Below, one piece after another: positions 6,252 to 8,569 of a stretch of DNA of 8,569 nt. Origin of the DNA: Candidatus Altimarinota bacterium. GTDB lineage: Bacteria > Patescibacteriota > Gracilibacteria > UM-FILTER-43-11. Location of the stretch: the NCBI GenBank assembly GCA_029934675.1, contig JAOZLT010000005.1, positions 7,769-16,337 on the forward strand, in the 5' to 3' direction. Positions within the stretch are counted from its first letter, which is position 1; each line of letters starts with the position of its first letter. The notes below the pieces were generated by a model that saw only the letters and a program-made list of their open reading frames with translations, had not been told where the DNA came from and searched no databases. Both the position numbers and the translations under genes were made by a program.

Positions 6252-6408
6252 CTGAATTGCTGATTTTCGGGATTGTGCGGATATTCAGGATTGGCTCAAT
6301 AGGATTGTTTCGGTTATTCAATCAATCCATTTAATCCGTCAAATTTTGACTATCCGCGGTTTTTGCACTAACAATCAATTCATAAAATCCAGAAAATCAG
6401 CAGTTCAG
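6252..6408. repeat. 157-bp palindromic element after the aminotransferase gene
   Basis: The left arm (6252-6274) and right arm (6386-6408) are inverted copies differing at about two of 23 positions; the outer core is CTGAATTGCTGATTTTC against GAAAATCAGCAGTTCAG. Inside lies a second pair, GCGGATA (6277-6283) and TATCCGC (6351-6357), plus GGATTG/CAATCC-type motifs. The right arm contains the TGA stop codon of the aminotransferase gene (6407-6405 on the minus strand). It could fold into a long hairpin in RNA and act as a terminator or stabiliser; it could also be a non-autonomous mobile element. It fills most of the 230-bp gap before the small hypothetical gene; the remainder is simple AT sequence. 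Confidence 0.7.
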
Positions 6409-7640
6409 ATATACTTTTTACCCCATTCTTCTAATTTATCAAAAGCCTGATTTATCAAATCTTTGCCTTTTGGTCCGCGTACGGCGCCACCGCCGAATGA
6501 CATTCTGATATGATGTTCTCCCATAGGGCTGAATGCTACACCTGGTACAGTTACTACACTGGTAGCTTTTTGAATTTCGAATGCTGCTTGGATGGAATCT
6601 TTGTGTGGAAATGCAATTTCTGGAAGTATATAGTAGGCTCCTTGTGGTTTTTTGTAATATTTGAAGAGATGAGGGACTTTATCTAGCCTTTTACAAATTA
6701 AATCTCGGCGTTCTTCCATATTTTTTACAAGTTCAATAACGCTATCTTGTGGTCCGTTAACCGCTGCTATAAAACCAAATTGTGAAGCAACGCATGCACA
6801 TACTGTGGTGGCGTCGTGGAGTTTGAAAAGTTGGTTCAAAATATCATTTTCACATATCATCCAGCCTATTCTGTAGCCAGTCATACTGTATTCCTTTGAA
6901 CTTGAGCCTATTAGAATTAGATTTTTTTTGAGTTCGGGTATTTGACAGAAACTGAAAAATGGAATTTTATTGTAGGTTAAAAAGTCATAAGTTTCATCCG
7001 CGATTATAAAAAGGTCGTGTTTTAGCGCAATTTTTGCGAGTTCTCTAATTTCGGATTCACTGTAAACAGCGCCTGAAGGATTAGAGGGATTAGTAACTAT
7101 AATTGCTTTGGTTTTTTTGGTAATAGCTTTTTTAATTTTATTCATATCCAAACACCAACCATTTTTTTCATCTGTATCTACAAAAACAGGTATTCCTCCA
7201 GATGTTAATACTTGCTCAATATGGGAGGAAAAGCATGGTGCGATAAGAATAACTTCATCGCCTGGATTTATTGTAGCAAGACATGAAATCATACAAGCTT
7301 CCATTGCACCCGCTGTTATTCCGATTTCTGTATTTACATCAAAATTAACATCGTATTTTCTTTTATATCTGGTTGCAACGGCTTGCCTACATTCTTTTAG
7401 GCCGGATAATATAGAATATTTTGAGGCATGTGGTCCATTTACAGCTTCTATTATGGCTTTTTTGACATGATCTGGTGTATCTTCTGCGGGAATACCCTGA
7501 GCTAGTAGAAAGGGCTCTTCGATATCGGATGCTAAAAGCATCATTTCCTTGATTGCGGAAACTGTAATATTTTGAACTCTTTTGCTCATATTTTTTGAGC
7601 GGAATGAGTGACCGGCAGTTTTGAGGACTGATCTATTCAT
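6405..7640 (-). CDS. Class I/II PLP-dependent aminotransferase (AspB-like)
   Basis: The 411-residue protein has the fold-type I aminotransferase landmarks: NPSNPSG (184-190), the ADETYDFL strand (214-221, D215 pairing with the PLP ring nitrogen and Y218 near the phenolic oxygen), the Schiff-base lysine in SSSKEYSMTGYRIGW (246-260, K249), and R379 in HHIRMSFGGG for the substrate alpha-carboxylate. It transfers amino groups between an amino acid and a 2-oxo acid in the cytoplasm. The substrate (aspartate, aromatic, alanine or other) cannot be fixed from sequence. The frame opens at 7640, but the family-like N-terminus SKRVQNITVSAI begins after Met18 (ATG at 7589-7587), so the true start may be there; neither start has a clear Shine-Dalgarno sequence, though AAAGAAA precedes the upstream one. 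The C-terminus is intact and ends in TGA inside a palindromic repeat. Confidence 0.93.
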   Translation of the reverse strand: MNRSVLKTAGHSFRSKNMSKRVQNITVSAIKEMMLLASDIEEPFLLAQGIPAEDTPDHVKKAIIEAVNGPHASKYSILSGLKECRQAVATRYKRKYDVNFDVNTEIGITAGAMEACMISCLATINPGDEVILIAPCFSSHIEQVLTSGGIPVFVDTDEKNGWCLDMNKIKKAITKKTKAIIVTNPSNPSGAVYSESEIRELAKIALKHDLFIIADETYDFLTYNKIPFFSFCQIPELKKNLILIGSSSKEYSMTGYRIGWMICENDILNQLFKLHDATTVCACVASQFGFIAAVNGPQDSVIELVKNMEERRDLICKRLDKVPHLFKYYKKPQGAYYILPEIAFPHKDSIQAAFEIQKATSVVTVPGVAFSPMGEHHIRMSFGGGAVRGPKGKDLINQAFDKLEEWGKKYI

Positions 7641-7667
7641 AGTATTTCTTTAGCTTTATATTTTTTT

Positions 7668-7705
7668 AACTTTAACTATTGCTAGTACTAGTACTTGTTA
7701 AAGTT
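7668..7705. repeat. Palindrome and inverted repeat upstream of the aminotransferase
   Basis: AACTTTAAC (7668-7676) and GTTAAAGTT (7697-7705) are perfect 9-bp inverted repeats. Between them sits a perfect 12-bp palindrome, AGTACTAGTACT (7684-7695). The right arm is the first part of the GTTNNN hexamer array. The structure could form a hairpin in the RNA between purB and the aminotransferase gene, or it could bind a dimeric regulator; nothing more can be claimed. Confidence 0.6.
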
Positions 7706-7828
7706 AGGGTTTTAGTTCGAGTTAAAGTTAAAGTTCGAGTTAAAGTTAAAGTTCGAGTTTTAGTTAAAGTTAAAGTTAGGGTTTTAGTTAAAGTTAAAGT
7801 TAGGGTTTTAGTTCGAGTTAAAGTTAAA
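7697..7828. repeat. Hexanucleotide array: 22 in-phase GTTNNN units
   Basis: From 7697 to 7828 the sequence divides without a gap into 22 hexamers that all start with GTT and use only four endings: GTTAAA, GTTAGG, GTTTTA and GTTCGA. A six-unit block (AAA, AGG, TTA, CGA, AAA, AAA) appears at both ends (7697-7732 and 7793-7828), which points to duplication of longer blocks. The phase breaks at GTTTAT (7829). The last unit provides the TAA stop codon of the purB fragment (7826-7824 on the minus strand). This is a tandem microsatellite-like array, not a CRISPR array, because there are no unique spacers. Confidence 0.92.
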
Positions 7829-8459
7829 GTTTATTAGCCATCCCAATATAGGTTTCAGGTGAAAGTTTCATTAATCTTTCCTTATCCTCTTGTGGAATCT
7901 TGAGACTTTTAATAAATTCTTGTACAACTTTTTTGTTCACAGTTTTTCCACGAGTTAGTTCTTTAAGTTTTTCGTAAGCTTTTGGTATAGCATATTTCCT
8001 CATAATCGTTTGAATCGGTTCGGCAAGGAGCACCCAGTTTTTATCCAGTTCATCTTGAATAACTTTTTTGTTCAACTCAAGTTTACTTAAACCTTTTAAG
8101 GTGCTTTTGTAAGCCAAAATACTGTATCCCCAAGCAACACCAATATTACGTTGAACAGTGCTATCTGTTAAATCTCTTTGCATTCGACTGATTGGGAGTT
8201 TTGCTGATAAGTGTCGGAGTAGGGAATTGGCTAGTCCAAGATTTCCTTCGGAGTTTTCAAAATCAATTGGATTTACTTTGTGTGGCATGGTTGAAGAGCC
8301 GATTTCTCCTTTTATTACACTTTGTTTAAATACTCCTCTGCTTATATAACTCCACATATCTCTATCTAAATTTAGTAGTATTGTGTTAAACCTTGCTATT
8401 GTATCGTAGATTTCGGACTGAAAATCATGTGCTTCAATTTGAGTTGTATATGGATTCAA
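7824..8459 (-). CDS. purB: Adenylosuccinate lyase, C-terminal half (5' part missing)
   Basis: PurB catalyses two purine-biosynthesis steps: SAICAR to AICAR plus fumarate, and adenylosuccinate to AMP plus fumarate. The 211 residues from LNPYTTQIEAHDF to the stop match the E. coli-type enzyme closely from about its residue 240 onward. They include the flexible signature loop GEIGSSTMPHKVNPID with its catalytic serine, RDLTDSTVQRN, LAEPIQTIMRKY and YEKLKELTRGK. The C-terminus ends soon after YIGMANKL, several residues earlier than E. coli PurB, where the hexamer array supplies the stop codon. Upstream of 8459 the frame stays open to the window edge (including a TTG at 8540), but the residues there no longer resemble PurB. 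The N-terminal half with the catalytic histidines is absent. The gene is therefore broken at about 8460, by a real rearrangement or by an assembly join. Confidence 0.93.
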   Translation of the reverse strand: MNPYTTQIEAHDFQSEIYDTIARFNTILLNLDRDMWSYISRGVFKQSVIKGEIGSSTMPHKVNPIDFENSEGNLGLANSLLRHLSAKLPISRMQRDLTDSTVQRNIGVAWGYSILAYKSTLKGLSKLELNKKVIQDELDKNWVLLAEPIQTIMRKYAIPKAYEKLKELTRGKTVNKKVVQEFIKSLKIPQEDKERLMKLSPETYIGMANKL

Positions 8460-8462
8460 ACA

Positions 8463-8569
8463 TGCACAACCAATCTTGATTGCATGACTGGAGATAATTG
8501 CACAAATAATGTTTGTGTTGAAGAATCTGAAGAAAATCAAACATATCCTGTTACAGATCCAAATACAGT
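8463..8569 (+). CDS. Fragment of a cysteine-rich, probably secreted protein
   Basis: Read on the plus strand from 8463, the last 107 bases are open and show the cysteine spacing C-x5-C-x5-C-x4-C (CTTNLDCMTGDNCTNNVCV), followed by an acidic, Asn/Pro/Thr-rich stretch (EESEENQTYPVTDP). This is like the C...DC..G..C...C disulphide repeats common in large extracellular bacterial proteins, where acidic or Thr-rich linkers often follow. The minus-strand translation of the same bases is a jumble of Ile, Phe and Cys, so the plus strand is the likely coding strand. Neither the start nor the end is in view, and the plus-strand frame to the left runs antisense into purB. It is unrelated to its neighbours, and its function is unknown. 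Confidence 0.5.

Noticed and set aside
4545..7640. UGA read as glycine or another amino acid (code 25 or similar)
   Set aside because: The deaminase and aminotransferase genes end in TGA at the family-expected lengths, and the long ileS frame has no internal TGA.
7697..7828. TTAGGG and TTTTAG words resembling telomere repeats
   Set aside because: They are only part of a mixed GTTNNN hexamer series in the middle of a gene-bearing region, with coding sequence on both sides.
8460..8540. TTG at 8540 as the purB start, giving a 238-residue protein
   Set aside because: Residues before LNPYTTQIE do not resemble PurB, the frame is open further to the window edge, and the opposite strand looks coding there.

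Overview
The window is an AT-rich bacterial segment in which every recognisable gene except a fragment at the extreme right lies on the minus strand. The mix of features suggests a low-GC Patescibacteria/CPR-type genome: a eukaryote-like IleRS, small housekeeping genes separated by repeat-laden spacers, and start codons without clear Shine-Dalgarno sequences. This placement is inference, since no marker gene settles it. UGA acts as a normal stop: two genes end in TGA and the 1039-codon ileS has none inside, so the UGA=Gly code of Gracilibacteria and Absconditabacteria is not in use.

Read in the direction of transcription (right to left), the order is: the C-terminal half of adenylosuccinate lyase (purB), cut at about 8460; a 22-unit GTTNNN hexamer array; a class I aminotransferase; a 157-bp palindromic spacer; a small charged hypothetical protein; a P-loop kinase of the dephospho-CoA-kinase/UPF0200 type; a dCMP-deaminase-like enzyme; a 112-bp inverted-repeat spacer; a promoter followed by a T-box riboswitch; isoleucyl-tRNA synthetase (ileS); a small membrane protein of the phage_holin_4_2/YvlD type; and a two-sided TTGAGGCTAC repeat cluster. 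At the right edge, from about 8463, the plus strand reads as part of a cysteine-rich protein unrelated to purB.

The best find is the leader at about 4331-4154 on the minus strand. It starts just after a good sigma70-type promoter. It has a short hairpin with AUC (Ile) in the loop, a second stem with GAA/AGUA elements of an S-turn, and a textbook antiterminator: helix, bulge UGGUACC, helix. UGGU would pair with the ACCA end of tRNA-Ile, and the downstream gene is ileS. It resembles the ultrashort-Stem-I T-boxes described for actinobacterial ileS. How it controls ileS is unclear, because about 260 nt of repeat-rich AT sequence separate it from the start codon.

The spacers are the other theme. 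Several distinct repeat families fill them, and three of these run over the stop codon of the neighbouring gene. One repeat places the same TATAGT hexamer 27-29 nt upstream of two unrelated genes.
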